Source: Stutzerimonas degradans (GTDB lineage: Bacteria; Pseudomonadota; Gammaproteobacteria; Pseudomonadales; Pseudomonadaceae). From it: DNA of 64,000 nucleotides. The stretch covers positions 496,001-560,000 of the forward strand of contig NZ_JAMOHV010000001.1 of assembly GCF_024448505.1 (NCBI RefSeq). Direction: 5' to 3'. The translations under genes and the position numbers were made by a program. The notes beneath the pieces are model-generated. The model was not told the DNA's origin. It worked only from the letters and a program-made list of their open reading frames with translations, and searched no databases. Below are positions 39,369 through 48,507 of this stretch, piece after piece (the first letter of the stretch is position 1; the number at the start of each line of letters is the position of its first letter).

Positions 39369-41963
39369 TCACGGCTGTCTGGAGCCGCTGAGCCGGGCGA
39401 AGAAGCGCTGCTTGGCCCACTCCGAACAGGCCGCATACAGCAGCGTGATCAGCAGCACCGCGATAAGCACCGTGGCCGGCAGCGGTTGCAGGGCGAACCA
39501 GCCGCCCGCCGGCGTATAGGGCAGCAGCACGGTGAGCAGGGCGACGAGCAGTGAACTGACCAGCAGGAAGCGGCCCGGCCGGCTGCGGTAGAACGGCTTG
39601 TGCGTGCGCACCACGAAGATGATCACCAGCTCGGTGATCAGCGATTCGACGAACCAGCCGCTGCGAAACAGCTCCGGCTGCTCGCCGACCAGATACAGCA
39701 GCACACCGAAGGTCAGCAGATCGAACGCCGAGCTGATCAGCCCGAACAGGATCATGAAGCGCCTCACCTCGCCGATGTCCCAGCGGTGCGGCGTGCGCGA
39801 CCAGTCGGCATCGACACGGTCGCCGGCGATGCCGATGGCCGGGATGTCGGAGAGGAAATTGTTCAGCAGGATCTGCTTGGCCAGCAGCGGCAGGAACGGC
39901 AGGAAGAACGACGCCACAGCCATGCTGATCATGTTGCCGAAGTTGGCGCTGGTAGTCAGGTAGATGTACTTGAGCGTGTTGGCGAAGGTGCGCCGGCCTT
40001 CATCGATGCCCTGGCGGACCAGCGCCAGCTCGTGGCGCAGCAGCACGAAGTCGGCGGCCTCCTTGGCCACATCCACCGCGGTGTCCACGGAGATGCCGAT
40101 ATCCGCGGCGTGCAGCGCCGGCGCGTCGTTGATCCCGTCGCCGAGAAAGCCCACCACATGACCGGTCTTCTGCAGCGCGCGGATGATGCGCTCCTTCTGG
40201 TTGGGATCGACCTCGGCGAACAGGCTGATGCGTGGCGCCAGGTTGATCAGCGCCTCGTCGCGCATCTGCCCCAGTTCGCTGCCGGTGATGACGCGCTCGA
40301 CCGGGATGCCGACGCTCTCGGCGACCTGCTGCGCGATCAGGCGGTTGTCGCCGCTGATGATCTTCACCGCCACGCCCAGCTCGCGCAGTGCGTCCAGCTC
40401 TTCGCGCACGCCCGGCTCGGGCGGATCGAAGAACAGCAGGAAACCGGCGAAGGTCAGGCCCTGCTCGTCATCGGTGCTGCAGTCCGGCTGCTCGAGCCAG
40501 CGGTAGGCGACACCCAGCACGCGGTAGCCGGCTGCGCTCCAGGTGGCGAAACGCTCGCCGAGCGCTGCGCGCAGCGGTGCGCTCAGCGGCAGCACGGCAT
40601 CGCCCTGCTGCACGGACTGCGACACCTGCAGAATGGTTTCCAGCGCGCCCTTGCAGATCAGCCGCGGCGCGGCCTGCCCGGCTTCGCGCACCAGCACGCT
40701 CAAGCGCTTGCGCGCGAAGTCATAGGGCACCTCGTCCAGCTTGTCGGCACTGGCCGGCGCCTGTGGCAGCTCGCGGACATGCTCGCAGATCGCCTCGTCC
40801 AGCGGATTGCGCAACCCGGTCTGCAGCGCGGCGTTGAGCCAGGCCAGGCGCAGCACCGCAGCGCTGGGCTGGCCGTCGACGTCGACCGCGCCGTCGAGCG
40901 CCACCACACCGCGGGTCAGGGTGCCGGTCTTGTCGGTACACAGGGTGTCCATCGCGCCGAGGTTCTCGATCGCGTTGAGGTGGCGCACGATCACCCCGCG
41001 CGTGGCCATCCGCCGGGCGCCGGCCGAAAGGGTCGCGCTGAGAATCGCCGGCAGCAGCTCGGGCGACAGCCCGACGGCCAGCGCGATGGCGAACATCAGC
41101 GTGTCCAGCGGCGGGCGGTCGAGGAACAGGTTGAGCCCGAGCACCGCGGTGATCATCACCAGCATGACTCGCAACAGCAGCCCGCCGAAATGGCGCAGGC
41201 CGCGCTCGAATTCGGTTTCCGGCGGGCGCAGCACCAGCGAGCGCTCGATGTGCCCCAGCTCGGTGTGCATGCCGCAGTTCACCGCCAGCAGACGTGCCGT
41301 GCCGCTGCGCAGCGAGGTGCCGCGGAACAGACAGTTGTCGCGCTGGGCGAGGCCGGCGGCGGCCTCCACCTGTCCGGCCTGTTTGTTGACCGGGAAGGTT
41401 TCGCCGGTCAGCAGCGCCTGATTGACGAAGCAATCGCGCGCCTCGATCAAACGACCGTCGGCGGGGATCAGGCTGCCGGCGGAGAGTTCGACGATGTCGC
41501 CTGGGACGACCTCGCTGGCCGGCAGGTTCTGCAGACGGCCGTCGCGCCAGACGTCGGCGCGGCTGGCCACCTGCTCGCGCAGACGCTCGATCGCCCGGTT
41601 CGAGCGGATTTCGTGCAGGCTGCCGACCAGCGCACTGGCCAGCACGATGCTCAGCACGATCAGCGCGTCCAGCCAGTCGTGCGCCACCAGCGCCACCACT
41701 GCGCCGATCAGCAGGATCAGCACCAGCGGGCTGGACAGCTGGCGCACCAGCGAGGCGCCGATCTGCCGCGCCAGGCTCGGCCGGTACGCGCGCGTGACCG
41801 ACGGCTGGCGTGCCGCGGCATCGTCACTGGCGAGCCCGCCCGGTGCGGTCTTCAGGCTGGCGTAGAGCGCATCGAGCGGCAGGCTCCAGTAGTCCGGCCG
41901 GCTGGCTGCGGAGTCATCAGGGCGGGACTTGCCAGAGCGCCAGCGGCTGAACACATCGTGCAT
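39369..41963 (-). CDS. mgtA: Magnesium-translocating P-type ATPase
   Basis: MgtA/MgtB-type P3B ATPases import Mg2+ across the inner membrane under magnesium limitation. The 864-residue protein has an N-terminal cytoplasmic part, about ten helices, the actuator domain, the phosphorylated Asp in DKTGTLTRG, and the hinge GDGINDAPALHAADIGISVD. The ATG has a perfect GGAGG site. The 258-base leader to rluE contains short G+C-rich repeats, but I recognise no known Mg-sensing RNA element or leader peptide in it. Confidence 0.96.
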   Translation of the reverse strand: MHDVFSRWRSGKSRPDDSAASRPDYWSLPLDALYASLKTAPGGLASDDAAARQPSVTRAYRPSLARQIGASLVRQLSSPLVLILLIGAVVALVAHDWLDALIVLSIVLASALVGSLHEIRSNRAIERLREQVASRADVWRDGRLQNLPASEVVPGDIVELSAGSLIPADGRLIEARDCFVNQALLTGETFPVNKQAGQVEAAAGLAQRDNCLFRGTSLRSGTARLLAVNCGMHTELGHIERSLVLRPPETEFERGLRHFGGLLLRVMLVMITAVLGLNLFLDRPPLDTLMFAIALAVGLSPELLPAILSATLSAGARRMATRGVIVRHLNAIENLGAMDTLCTDKTGTLTRGVVALDGAVDVDGQPSAAVLRLAWLNAALQTGLRNPLDEAICEHVRELPQAPASADKLDEVPYDFARKRLSVLVREAGQAAPRLICKGALETILQVSQSVQQGDAVLPLSAPLRAALGERFATWSAAGYRVLGVAYRWLEQPDCSTDDEQGLTFAGFLLFFDPPEPGVREELDALRELGVAVKIISGDNRLIAQQVAESVGIPVERVITGSELGQMRDEALINLAPRISLFAEVDPNQKERIIRALQKTGHVVGFLGDGINDAPALHAADIGISVDTAVDVAKEAADFVLLRHELALVRQGIDEGRRTFANTLKYIYLTTSANFGNMISMAVASFFLPFLPLLAKQILLNNFLSDIPAIGIAGDRVDADWSRTPHRWDIGEVRRFMILFGLISSAFDLLTFGVLLYLVGEQPELFRSGWFVESLITELVIIFVVRTHKPFYRSRPGRFLLVSSLLVALLTVLLPYTPAGGWFALQPLPATVLIAVLLITLLYAACSEWAKQRFFARLSGSRQP

Positions 41964-42221
41964 GCCTTGCCTCCTGGGGGCGCGCGTGCAGAGAGCGATG
42001 GTCGACTGCGCCAGCGGGCGCGGCATTGACGTCGGTCAGGCGCCCATCGCGAGGCGCTGTTGCAAGGCTAGATCGCCATTGGGCGTTGCACACCTTTGCG
42101 GCGCTGTTTTCGCCGCGAACGGGCGTGTGCACCGTACCTTGCGTGGCACCGGGAGCGGGTCTTTCTTGCAGCCATCGGCAGCGGCTTCTAGCATGGCCGG
42201 CCGCTATCGAGACGATTGGTC

Positions 42222-42857
42222 ATGTCACGCCCACCTCGCCCTCCTGCCTCCCGTTCCGTCCGGCCGAGCCGCCAGCTTGCGCCGCGCCGTGTCGCCAAGG
42301 CGCCGCCGGCCGAGCCGCGCCTGCTGCTGCTGAACAAGCCATTCGACGTGCTGACCCAGTTCGCCGATGCCGATGGGCGTGCGACGCTGAAAGATTTCGT
42401 CGATGTGCCCGGCGTCTATCCCGCCGGGCGCCTCGATCGCGACAGCGAGGGCCTGCTGCTGCTGACCAACGACGGCCGCCTGCAGGCGCGCATTGCCGAT
42501 CCTAAGCACAAATTGCCCAAGACCTACTGGGTGCAGGTGGAGGGTGAGGTGAGCGAAGAGCAACTCGAACGTTTGCGCAGGGGCGTCGAGCTGAACGATG
42601 GCCTGACGCTGCCGGCCGAGGCGCGGCGGCTGGACGAACCCGCGCTGTGGCCGCGCAACCCGCCAGTGCGCTTTCGCAAGAGCGTGCCGACCGCCTGGCT
42701 GGAGCTGGTGATCCGCGAGGGACGCAACCGTCAGGTGCGGCGCATGACGGCGGCGGTCGGGCTGCCGACGTTGCGACTGGTGCGCGTGCGCATCGGACCG
42801 TGGTCGCTCGCTGGGCTGCAGCCCGGCGAATGGCGGGAAGTGCCGGCGCGGCTGTAG
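42222..42857 (+). CDS. rluE: 23S rRNA pseudouridine2457 synthase RluE (RsuA family)
   Basis: The 211-residue RsuA/RluB/E/F-family enzyme isomerises a uridine of 23S rRNA (U2457 in E. coli for RluE). The catalytic Asp lies in [16 protein letters not shown], and the C-terminal [26 protein letters not shown] is diagnostic. There is no S4 domain; a basic, Pro-rich N-terminal tail of about 30 residues replaces it, as in RluE. ATG 42222 is used rather than 42216. Confidence 0.92.
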   Translation: MSRPPRPPASRSVRPSRQLAPRRVAKAPPAEPRLLLLNKPFDVLTQFADADGRATLKDFVDVPGVYPAGRLDRDSEGLLLLTNDGRLQARIADPKHKLPKTYWVQVEGEVSEEQLERLRRGVELNDGLTLPAEARRLDEPALWPRNPPVRFRKSVPTAWLELVIREGRNRQVRRMTAAVGLPTLRLVRVRIGPWSLAGLQPGEWREVPARL

Positions 42858-42873
42858 CGCACCGGCTGCGGCG

Positions 42874-43266
42874 TCAGTAGTAGGACTTGATCACGTCGAT
42901 GCCCTTGCCCAGCACCTCGCGCCAGGCTTGCAGGTCTTCCTTGCCGGCCGCTTCGTCGTGCTCGCCGACCGTGCGCAGCAGCGCCGCCAGCCAGAGATCG
43001 TACAACTCGGGACGAATGTCGAAGCCGCTGCGCGAATGGCTCTGGCCGAGTGCCTTGAGCTTGGTGTCCGGCATGCCGCGGGCGAACAGCACCAGATTGA
43101 GGATGCCGGCACGCAGCAGATGCTTCTGCGCGGCCATGTCGGTCTGCACGAACTTTTCGCGCACCATCGGCGAGCTGGCGAGGAAGTTGACGTAGAAGTC
43201 ATCGAAGAAGCTTGCGCTGGCGCAGCAGCGACCATAGCTCTGCATAACCCGATCAGTGGGTTTCAT
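42874..43266 (-). CDS. Single-domain globin-like protein
   Basis: The 130-residue protein resembles bacterial (sensor-type or protoglobin-like) globins: FFDDFYVNFLASSPMVREKF is the B/C/E helix region, and SHSRSGFDIRPELYDLWL carries a candidate proximal His in the F helix. A haem or oxygen-binding role is inferred only. No output domain is fused to it. It converges with rluE (17 bases between stops) and is 73 bases upstream of the DUF2788 gene on the same strand. Confidence 0.82.
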   Translation of the reverse strand: MKPTDRVMQSYGRCCASASFFDDFYVNFLASSPMVREKFVQTDMAAQKHLLRAGILNLVLFARGMPDTKLKALGQSHSRSGFDIRPELYDLWLAALLRTVGEHDEAAGKEDLQAWREVLGKGIDVIKSYY

Positions 43267-43339
43267 GGCTTTTCCTTGGCAAATAGCGACCCGGACCGCA
43301 TCAGCATGACGCGGCCGCAGGTTCGGATGGGGAGGGCGA

Positions 43340-43543
43340 TCAGATGCCTTCGAGGCTACCGATCACCAGGGTCTTGATGACGAAGCCGAGCACGCCCAAC
43401 CCGAGCGCGCCGAACAGCACCAGCGTGCCGTAGCGTCCGGCCTTCGATTTTTTTGCGAGATCCCAGACGATGAAGGCCATGAAGGCCACCAGGCCACCGA
43501 CCAGGATGATCATCATCCATTCTTCGAAAACAGCTGGATCCAT
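43340..43543 (-). CDS. DUF2788 small membrane protein
   Basis: This 67-residue protein has two membrane helices (about residues 8-28 and 40-60) with the basic loop DLAKKSKAGRYG between them, matching the DUF2788 family, whose function is unknown. It starts at ATG 43543 after a GGAGGATTC site. Confidence 0.85.
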   Translation of the reverse strand: MDPAVFEEWMMIILVGGLVAFMAFIVWDLAKKSKAGRYGTLVLFGALGLGVLGFVIKTLVIGSLEGI

Positions 43544-43712
43544 CGAATCCTCCGCATGACTAGGTCTGAAAACAGACGACGAGAGCTATGACAGCGGCAG
43601 GCGGATAGTTATCGAGCGGGGCTCTTATTGGATTGCGTGCGGGGCATAGCAAGGCGGCGCGGATTATACGCAATCGCCTCGGCCGGTGGGGCGCGGGTTC
43701 GTGAGCGGCGTC

Positions 43713-44192
43713 TCAGCCGCGCAGGTGCTCCAGCGGCAGTTCGGTACTGGAGGCCACCTGGCGCAGCACGAAGCTCGAACGCACACTCGACACGCCTTCG
43801 ATGCGCGTCAGCGTACCGAGCAGGAACTGCTGGTAATGCTCCATGTCCGGCACCACCACTTTGAGCTGGTAGTCGGCATCCATCCCGGTGACCAGGCTGC
43901 ATTCGAGCACCTGCGGGCACTTGCCGATCACGCCTTCGAAGTGCTCGAAGCGCTCCGGGGTATGCCGATCCATGCCGATCAGTACGTAGGCAGTGAGCGT
44001 CAGGCCGAGCTTCTTGCGGTCGAGCAGGGCGACCTGGCGGGCGATGTAGCCGTCGTCCTCGAGTTGCTTGACCCGTCGCGAACAGGGCGAGGGCGACAGG
44101 CCGATGCGTTCGGCCAGGTCCTGGTTGGAGATGCGCGCGTCGTGCTGCAGTTCGGCGAGGATGCGCAGGTCGTAACGATCGAGTTTGCTCAT
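43713..44192 (-). CDS. Lrp/AsnC-family transcriptional regulator
   Basis: The 159-residue protein has an N-terminal winged helix-turn-helix (LDRYDLRILAELQHDARISNQDLAERIGLS split over the first 35 residues; LSPSPCSRRVKQLE is the recognition helix) and a C-terminal RAM domain that binds amino acids. The regulated gene is not obvious: neighbours are DUF2788 downstream and a gene-free, plus-strand transcript candidate upstream (44333-44487), which it might control. Its own promoter lies in the A+T-richer stretch 44193-44260. Confidence 0.9.
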   Translation of the reverse strand: MSKLDRYDLRILAELQHDARISNQDLAERIGLSPSPCSRRVKQLEDDGYIARQVALLDRKKLGLTLTAYVLIGMDRHTPERFEHFEGVIGKCPQVLECSLVTGMDADYQLKVVVPDMEHYQQFLLGTLTRIEGVSSVRSSFVLRQVASSTELPLEHLRG

Positions 44193-44332
44193 TTCTGCTG
44201 CCGCAAAATTATGGATTGCGAAAAAGGATGATCTAGTTATCGATCATTGCGCAAGTGGGGTTTGTTTGAGCAATCTTCGCAAACATCTTTCGCGGCAGGG
44301 CGCGTAACCTGATCACAACTTCCGCTCCCGGC

Positions 44333-44491
44333 AGTAACGGTACCGGTCAACCGGCTGGTACATCCCCACTGCGCTTACCCAGCGTAGCGGTCCGGGACCC
44401 CACCGCCCACAAGGCGCTGGATGAAGATGCCGTTACCATCGGCCCGCCAGATGATCAGAGACCACGCTTCGGCGTGGTCTTTTTTTTGCCC
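44333..44491 (+). ncRNA. Candidate structured small RNA
   Basis: There is no plausible gene here, yet a strong plus-strand terminator ends the region. A 9-base outer stem (44334-44342 GTAACGGTA with 44428-44436 TGCCGTTAC) encloses four small hairpins: CCGG-TCAA-CCGG (44343-44354), CGCT-TACCC-AGCG (44372-44384), GGTC-CGG-GACC (44389-44399) and CCACCGCC-CACAA-GGCGCTGG (44400-44420, one mismatch). The terminator follows. I cannot match it to 6S, SRP, tmRNA, Rsm or Crc-type RNAs. The 5' end and promoter are not visible. The coordinates are an inferred minimal extent. Confidence 0.55.
44459..44487 (+). terminator. Strong plus-strand intrinsic terminator
   Basis: AGACCACGC-TTCG-GCGTGGTCT is a perfect 9-base stem with a UUCG tetraloop followed by a run of T (44480-44487). 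The T-run is only on the plus strand, so it ends a rightward transcript, although the only gene on that side (cdf) is on the minus strand. Confidence 0.92.
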
Positions 44492-44492
44492 G

Positions 44493-45401
44493 CTAACGTG
44501 CCTCGGGCTTCACCACTTCCTGGGGATCGGCGTGCACCAGCACTTCGGCGCGCGGGTAGCGTTGGTGAATGATCGCCTCGACCTCGTCGCACAGCGCATG
44601 CGCGCGCGACAGCGACAGCTCGCCGGGCAGCTCCAGATGCAACTGGACGAACCAGCGCGTGCCGGAAACCCGCGTGCGCAGGTCGTGGCAGCCGAGCACG
44701 CCGGGCACGCTGCAGACCAGCCGGTGCATGTCTTCGCTGATCTCCGGGGATACCTCGGTGTCCATCAGCACCGCACCGGCCTCGCGCAGGATGCTCGCCG
44801 CGCTCCACAGGATGTAGAACGCAATGGCGATGCCGAAGAGGGCGTCCAGCTGCTCCCAGCCGTAGCTGGCCAGCACCAGCGCCAGCAGGATGCTGCTGTT
44901 GAGCAGCAGGTCCGAACGGTAATGCAGCGAGTCGGCGCGGATCGCCGTCGAGCCGGTGACGCGCACCACATGCCGCTGATAGGCCAGCAGCGCCACGGTC
45001 AGCACCAGCGAAACGACGATCACCACGATACCCAGCAGCGGCGCGCCCAACGGTTGCGGATGCAGCAGGCGGTCGACGCCCTGGGCGCCAACCAGCAGCG
45101 CACTGACGCCGATGAACGCCGCCTGCCCGAGCCCGGCGAGTGCCTCCGCCTTGCCGTGGCCGTAACGGTGATCGTCGTCGGCCGGACGCAGCGAGTAGTG
45201 CACCGCCAGCAGGTTGAGCAGCGAGGCGGCGCCGTCGAGCAGCGAGTCGGTCAGCCCCGCCAGCAGGCTCACCGAACCGCTCAACCACCAGGCCACCGCT
45301 TTGCTCACGGCCAAAAACAGCGCCACCGCCAGCGCGGCGCCGGTGGCGCGGCGTAGCAGGCGAGCATGCTCGGCGCTGATGTTACGGCTGCCCGCTGCCA
45401 T
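44493..45401 (-). CDS. Cation diffusion facilitator (FieF-like) metal exporter
   Basis: The 302-residue protein has six membrane helices and a C-terminal cytoplasmic CDF domain. The transport-site residues typical of FieF are present: Asp pair in TDSLLDGAASLLN and HxxxD in LHYRSDLLLN. It would export Zn2+, Fe2+ or Cd2+ in exchange for protons; specificity cannot be read with certainty. Its ATG overlaps the stop of the lipoprotein gene upstream by one base (ATGA-type overlap). Confidence 0.92.
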   Translation of the reverse strand: MAAGSRNISAEHARLLRRATGAALAVALFLAVSKAVAWWLSGSVSLLAGLTDSLLDGAASLLNLLAVHYSLRPADDDHRYGHGKAEALAGLGQAAFIGVSALLVGAQGVDRLLHPQPLGAPLLGIVVIVVSLVLTVALLAYQRHVVRVTGSTAIRADSLHYRSDLLLNSSILLALVLASYGWEQLDALFGIAIAFYILWSAASILREAGAVLMDTEVSPEISEDMHRLVCSVPGVLGCHDLRTRVSGTRWFVQLHLELPGELSLSRAHALCDEVEAIIHQRYPRAEVLVHADPQEVVKPEAR

Positions 45402-45817
45402 CAGGCCGCAGTCCGCAGGCCGTAGGTGGCGAGCTGTTCGTGGCTGCCGTGCTGCTCGATCAGGCGCGGATCATCCAGCGGCAGGCTGCGGCCGATTTCT
45501 TGTTCGAGGATGGCCTTGAGGCGCGTCGGGTCGACCTGCCCGTCGGCGCCGAGGGCATCCTGCAGCTTGTTCGGCGCGACCGAATACTGGCCTTCGGGCA
45601 GGTAGATGGCGCCGGTGGCGAAATCGATGCCGAAGGCGATCAGCCCGGGAATCACGTAGAACAGCAGGCCGATGGCGTTCAGTGCGGCAATCGCCGGATC
45701 GATGCGGCCCTCGATCTGGCCGCGACGGTCCGGATAGAACAGCGTGCCGCAGGCGGCCAGCTGGGTCAGCAGGGAGACGGCCAGCAGGCCGCCGATGACG
45801 CGGGAACGAGTACGCAT
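45401..45817 (-). CDS. Conserved lipoprotein of unknown function
   Basis: The 138-residue precursor has a lipobox (QLAACGT), then the conserved segment LFYPDRRGQIEGRIDPAIA, a hydrophobic stretch (LLFYVIPGLIAFGIDFATG), and IYLPEG. Close relatives in pseudomonads are sometimes mislabelled polyribonucleotide nucleotidyltransferase; I see no support for that. It is coupled to the metal exporter downstream. Confidence 0.85.
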   Translation of the reverse strand: MRTRSRVIGGLLAVSLLTQLAACGTLFYPDRRGQIEGRIDPAIAALNAIGLLFYVIPGLIAFGIDFATGAIYLPEGQYSVAPNKLQDALGADGQVDPTRLKAILEQEIGRSLPLDDPRLIEQHGSHEQLATYGLRTAA

Positions 45818-45996
45818 GGGGACCTCCGCAGAAAGTGGCGCAACTATACAAGGGCTGCGTGATGTTTTCCTGATATCGGACCGCCGCGCGGGCATCGCTG
45901 TTCGCGAGGATGAGTGCCCGGCAATGCCGCTTACGTGCAGCCGTTCGGTGCGTGCCCGTTTGCTCTTACAATCGTGCGCCTTGAATGGAGCCGCCC

Positions 45997-48507
45997 ATGA
46001 CCCCGCTACCCATCGACGAAGCGCTGCCCGCGCTGCGCCAGGCCCTGCTACAGCGCGACGAAGCGGTGCTCGAAGCACCGCCGGGCGCCGGCAAGACCAC
46101 CCGTGTGCCGCTGGCGCTGCTCGACGAGCCGTGGCTGGCCGGACAGAAGCTCATCATGCTCGAACCGCGGCGTCTGGCCGCGCGCGCGGCAGCCGAGCGG
46201 CTGGCCAGCGAGCTGGGCGAGCGGGTTGGCGAGACCGTTGGCTATCGCATCCGCCTGGACAGCAAGGTCGGGCCGCAAACGCGCATCGAGGTGGTCACCG
46301 AGGGCATTCTCGCGCGGCGCCTGCAGGACGATCCGGCGCTGGAAGGCGTCGGCCTGGTGATCTTCGACGAGTTTCACGAGCGCAGCCTGGACGCCGATCT
46401 GGCGCTGGCGCTGACGCTCAATGCGCGGGTGCTGCTGCGCGACGAGCCGCTCAAGTTGCTGCTGATGTCGGCCACGCTGGAGGGCGCGCGGCTTTCCAGC
46501 CTGCTCGCCGAGGCGCCGGTGGTGCGCAGCGAGGGGCGCATGCATCCGGTGACGTTGCGCTGGGGGCGCCCATACCAGGCCGGCGAACGCATCGAGGCGC
46601 GGGTGGTGCAGACCGTGTTGCAAGCGCTGGAGGAGCAGCATGGCAGCCTGCTGGTGTTCCTCCCCGGCCAGGCGGAGATTCGCCGCGTCAACGAGGCGCT
46701 GGCCGAGCAACTGGGCGAGCGCGGCGACTTGCTGCTCTGCCCGCTGCACGGCGAGCTGGAGCTGGCCGCCCAGCGCGCGGCGATCGAGCCGGCGCCGACC
46801 GGCAAGCGCAAGGTGGTGCTGGCGACCAATATCGCCGAGACCAGCCTGACCATCGAGGGCGTGCGCGTGGTGGTGGACGCCGGTCTGGCGCGGGTGCCGC
46901 GCTTCGACCCCGGCAGCGGCATGACGCGCCTGGAGACGCGGCGCATCGCGCGCGCCTCGGCGACCCAGCGCGCCGGACGCGCCGGTCGCCTGGAACCCGG
47001 CGTCTGCTACCGGCTGTGGTCCGAGGAGCAGCACGCGCAGCTGGCGGCCTATGGCGAGGCGGAAATCCTTCAGGCTGATCTGGCAGGCATCGCCCTGCAG
47101 CTGGCGCGCTGGGGCGCCGAGCCGGACGAACTGGTCTGGCTCGATGCGCCACCGGCCGCCGCCTACGCCCAGGCGCAGGCGCTGCTGGAGCGCCTCGGGG
47201 CTTTGCGCCACGGTCCGCAAGGCAGCTGGCAATTGACCGGCCACGGCCAGGCGATGGCCGAACTGCCGGTACATCCACGGCTGGCGCATTTGCTACTGCG
47301 CGGCCAGGCGCTGGGACAGGCGGCGCTGGCGGCGGACATCGCCGCACTGCTCAGCGAACGCGATACCCAGCGTGGCGGCGGCGCCGACCTTGCCCTGCGC
47401 CTGCATCAGCTGCAGGACGGCCGTGGCGCCAGCGTGCAGCGCGTGCGCCAGCTGGCCCGGCAGTTCCGCGGTTTGCTGCGTGGCAGCGGAGCGGCGCCGG
47501 CCACGCTGAGCGAGGCGCAGGCCATCGCCGCGTTGCTGGCGTTCGCCTACCCCGACCGCGTCGCCCGCCAGCGCCGCGAAGGCGGCGGTGCCTATCGCCT
47601 GGCCAACGGCCGCGCGGCGCAGTTCGACGAGCCCGATGCGCTGATGAAGGAACCCTGGCTGGTGATCGCCGAACTCGGCAGTCATCAGGGTCGGCGCGAG
47701 GAACGCATCTACCGTGCCGTCGCGCTCGACCCGGCGCTGTTCGACGATGTGCTCGCCGAGCAGGTCAGCCTGCACGACGAACTGGAGTGGGACGAGCGCG
47801 AGGGCGTGCTGCGCGCCGAGCGTCAGCGCCGCGTTGGTGAGCTGGTGCTCGCCCGCGAGCCGCTGCCGCAGCTGGATGACGACGCGCGTGGGCGGGCGCT
47901 GCTCGGCCTGGTGCGGCGCAAGGGCCTGGAGCTGCTGCCGTGGACGCCCGAGCTGCGCCAGTGGCAGGCGCGCATCGCGCTGCTGCGGCAGCTCGATCTG
48001 GACCGCGACGGCGACAGCGAATGGCCGGACGTCAGCGATGCCGCGCTGCTCGCACGGCTGGAAGACTGGCTGCTGCCCTATCTGGGCAAGGTGTCGCGGC
48101 TGGCGCACTTCGCCCAGCTCGACCTCGCCGCCATGCTCGCCACGCTGCTGCCCTGGCCGTTGCCGCAGCGCCTGGAAGAGCAGGCGCCGCAGGCGCTTGC
48201 GGTGCCCTCCGGTTCGCGTATCCGCCTGGACTACAGCGAGCGGCCGCCGGTGCTGGCGGTGCGGCTGCAGGAGCTGTTCGGCCTGGCCGAGACGCCGCGC
48301 ATCGCCGGCGGCCGCCAGCCGGTCAAGCTGCACCTGCTGTCGCCGGCGCGGCGCCCGGTGCAGGTGACGCAGGACCTGGCGAGCTTCTGGGCCAACACCT
48401 ATGCCGAGGTGAAGAAGGATCTCAAGGGGCGCTATCCCAAGCACTACTGGCCGGACGACCCGCTGATCGCCGAGCCTACCGCGCGGGCAAAACCACGCGG
48501 GCAGTAG
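45997..48507 (+). CDS. hrpB: ATP-dependent RNA helicase HrpB
   Basis: HrpB is a DEAH/RHA-type helicase; its cellular substrate is not well defined. The 836-residue protein has Walker A APPGAGKTTRVP, motif II DEFH (IFDEFHERSLDADL), SAT (MSATLEG), TNIAETSLTI (motif V) and QRAGRAGR (motif VI), followed by the HrpB C-terminal domain. ATG 45997 has GGAG 7 bases upstream and is preferred to ATG 45985. The 3' end overlaps the convergent binding-protein gene by 32 bases. Confidence 0.94.
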   Translation: MTPLPIDEALPALRQALLQRDEAVLEAPPGAGKTTRVPLALLDEPWLAGQKLIMLEPRRLAARAAAERLASELGERVGETVGYRIRLDSKVGPQTRIEVVTEGILARRLQDDPALEGVGLVIFDEFHERSLDADLALALTLNARVLLRDEPLKLLLMSATLEGARLSSLLAEAPVVRSEGRMHPVTLRWGRPYQAGERIEARVVQTVLQALEEQHGSLLVFLPGQAEIRRVNEALAEQLGERGDLLLCPLHGELELAAQRAAIEPAPTGKRKVVLATNIAETSLTIEGVRVVVDAGLARVPRFDPGSGMTRLETRRIARASATQRAGRAGRLEPGVCYRLWSEEQHAQLAAYGEAEILQADLAGIALQLARWGAEPDELVWLDAPPAAAYAQAQALLERLGALRHGPQGSWQLTGHGQAMAELPVHPRLAHLLLRGQALGQAALAADIAALLSERDTQRGGGADLALRLHQLQDGRGASVQRVRQLARQFRGLLRGSGAAPATLSEAQAIAALLAFAYPDRVARQRREGGGAYRLANGRAAQFDEPDALMKEPWLVIAELGSHQGRREERIYRAVALDPALFDDVLAEQVSLHDELEWDEREGVLRAERQRRVGELVLAREPLPQLDDDARGRALLGLVRRKGLELLPWTPELRQWQARIALLRQLDLDRDGDSEWPDVSDAALLARLEDWLLPYLGKVSRLAHFAQLDLAAMLATLLPWPLPQRLEEQAPQALAVPSGSRIRLDYSERPPVLAVRLQELFGLAETPRIAGGRQPVKLHLLSPARRPVQVTQDLASFWANTYAEVKKDLKGRYPKHYWPDDPLIAEPTARAKPRGQ

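Noticed and set aside
39600..42029. An 809-codon plus-strand reading frame opposite mgtA
   Set aside because: Antisense shadow; the P-type ATPase motifs on the minus strand are intact.
41964..42221. Magnesium riboswitch or leader peptide before mgtA
   Set aside because: Only short G+C-rich repeats are present; no conserved M-box element or proline-rich leader peptide is visible.
44421..44500. Small plus-strand ORF starting MKMPLPSARQ within the RNA candidate
   Set aside because: It has no ribosome-binding site, runs through the terminator and continues opposite the metal exporter without a stop.
45401..45817. Annotation as polyribonucleotide nucleotidyltransferase
   Set aside because: The protein is a 138-residue lipoprotein with no RNase PH, KH or S1 domain.
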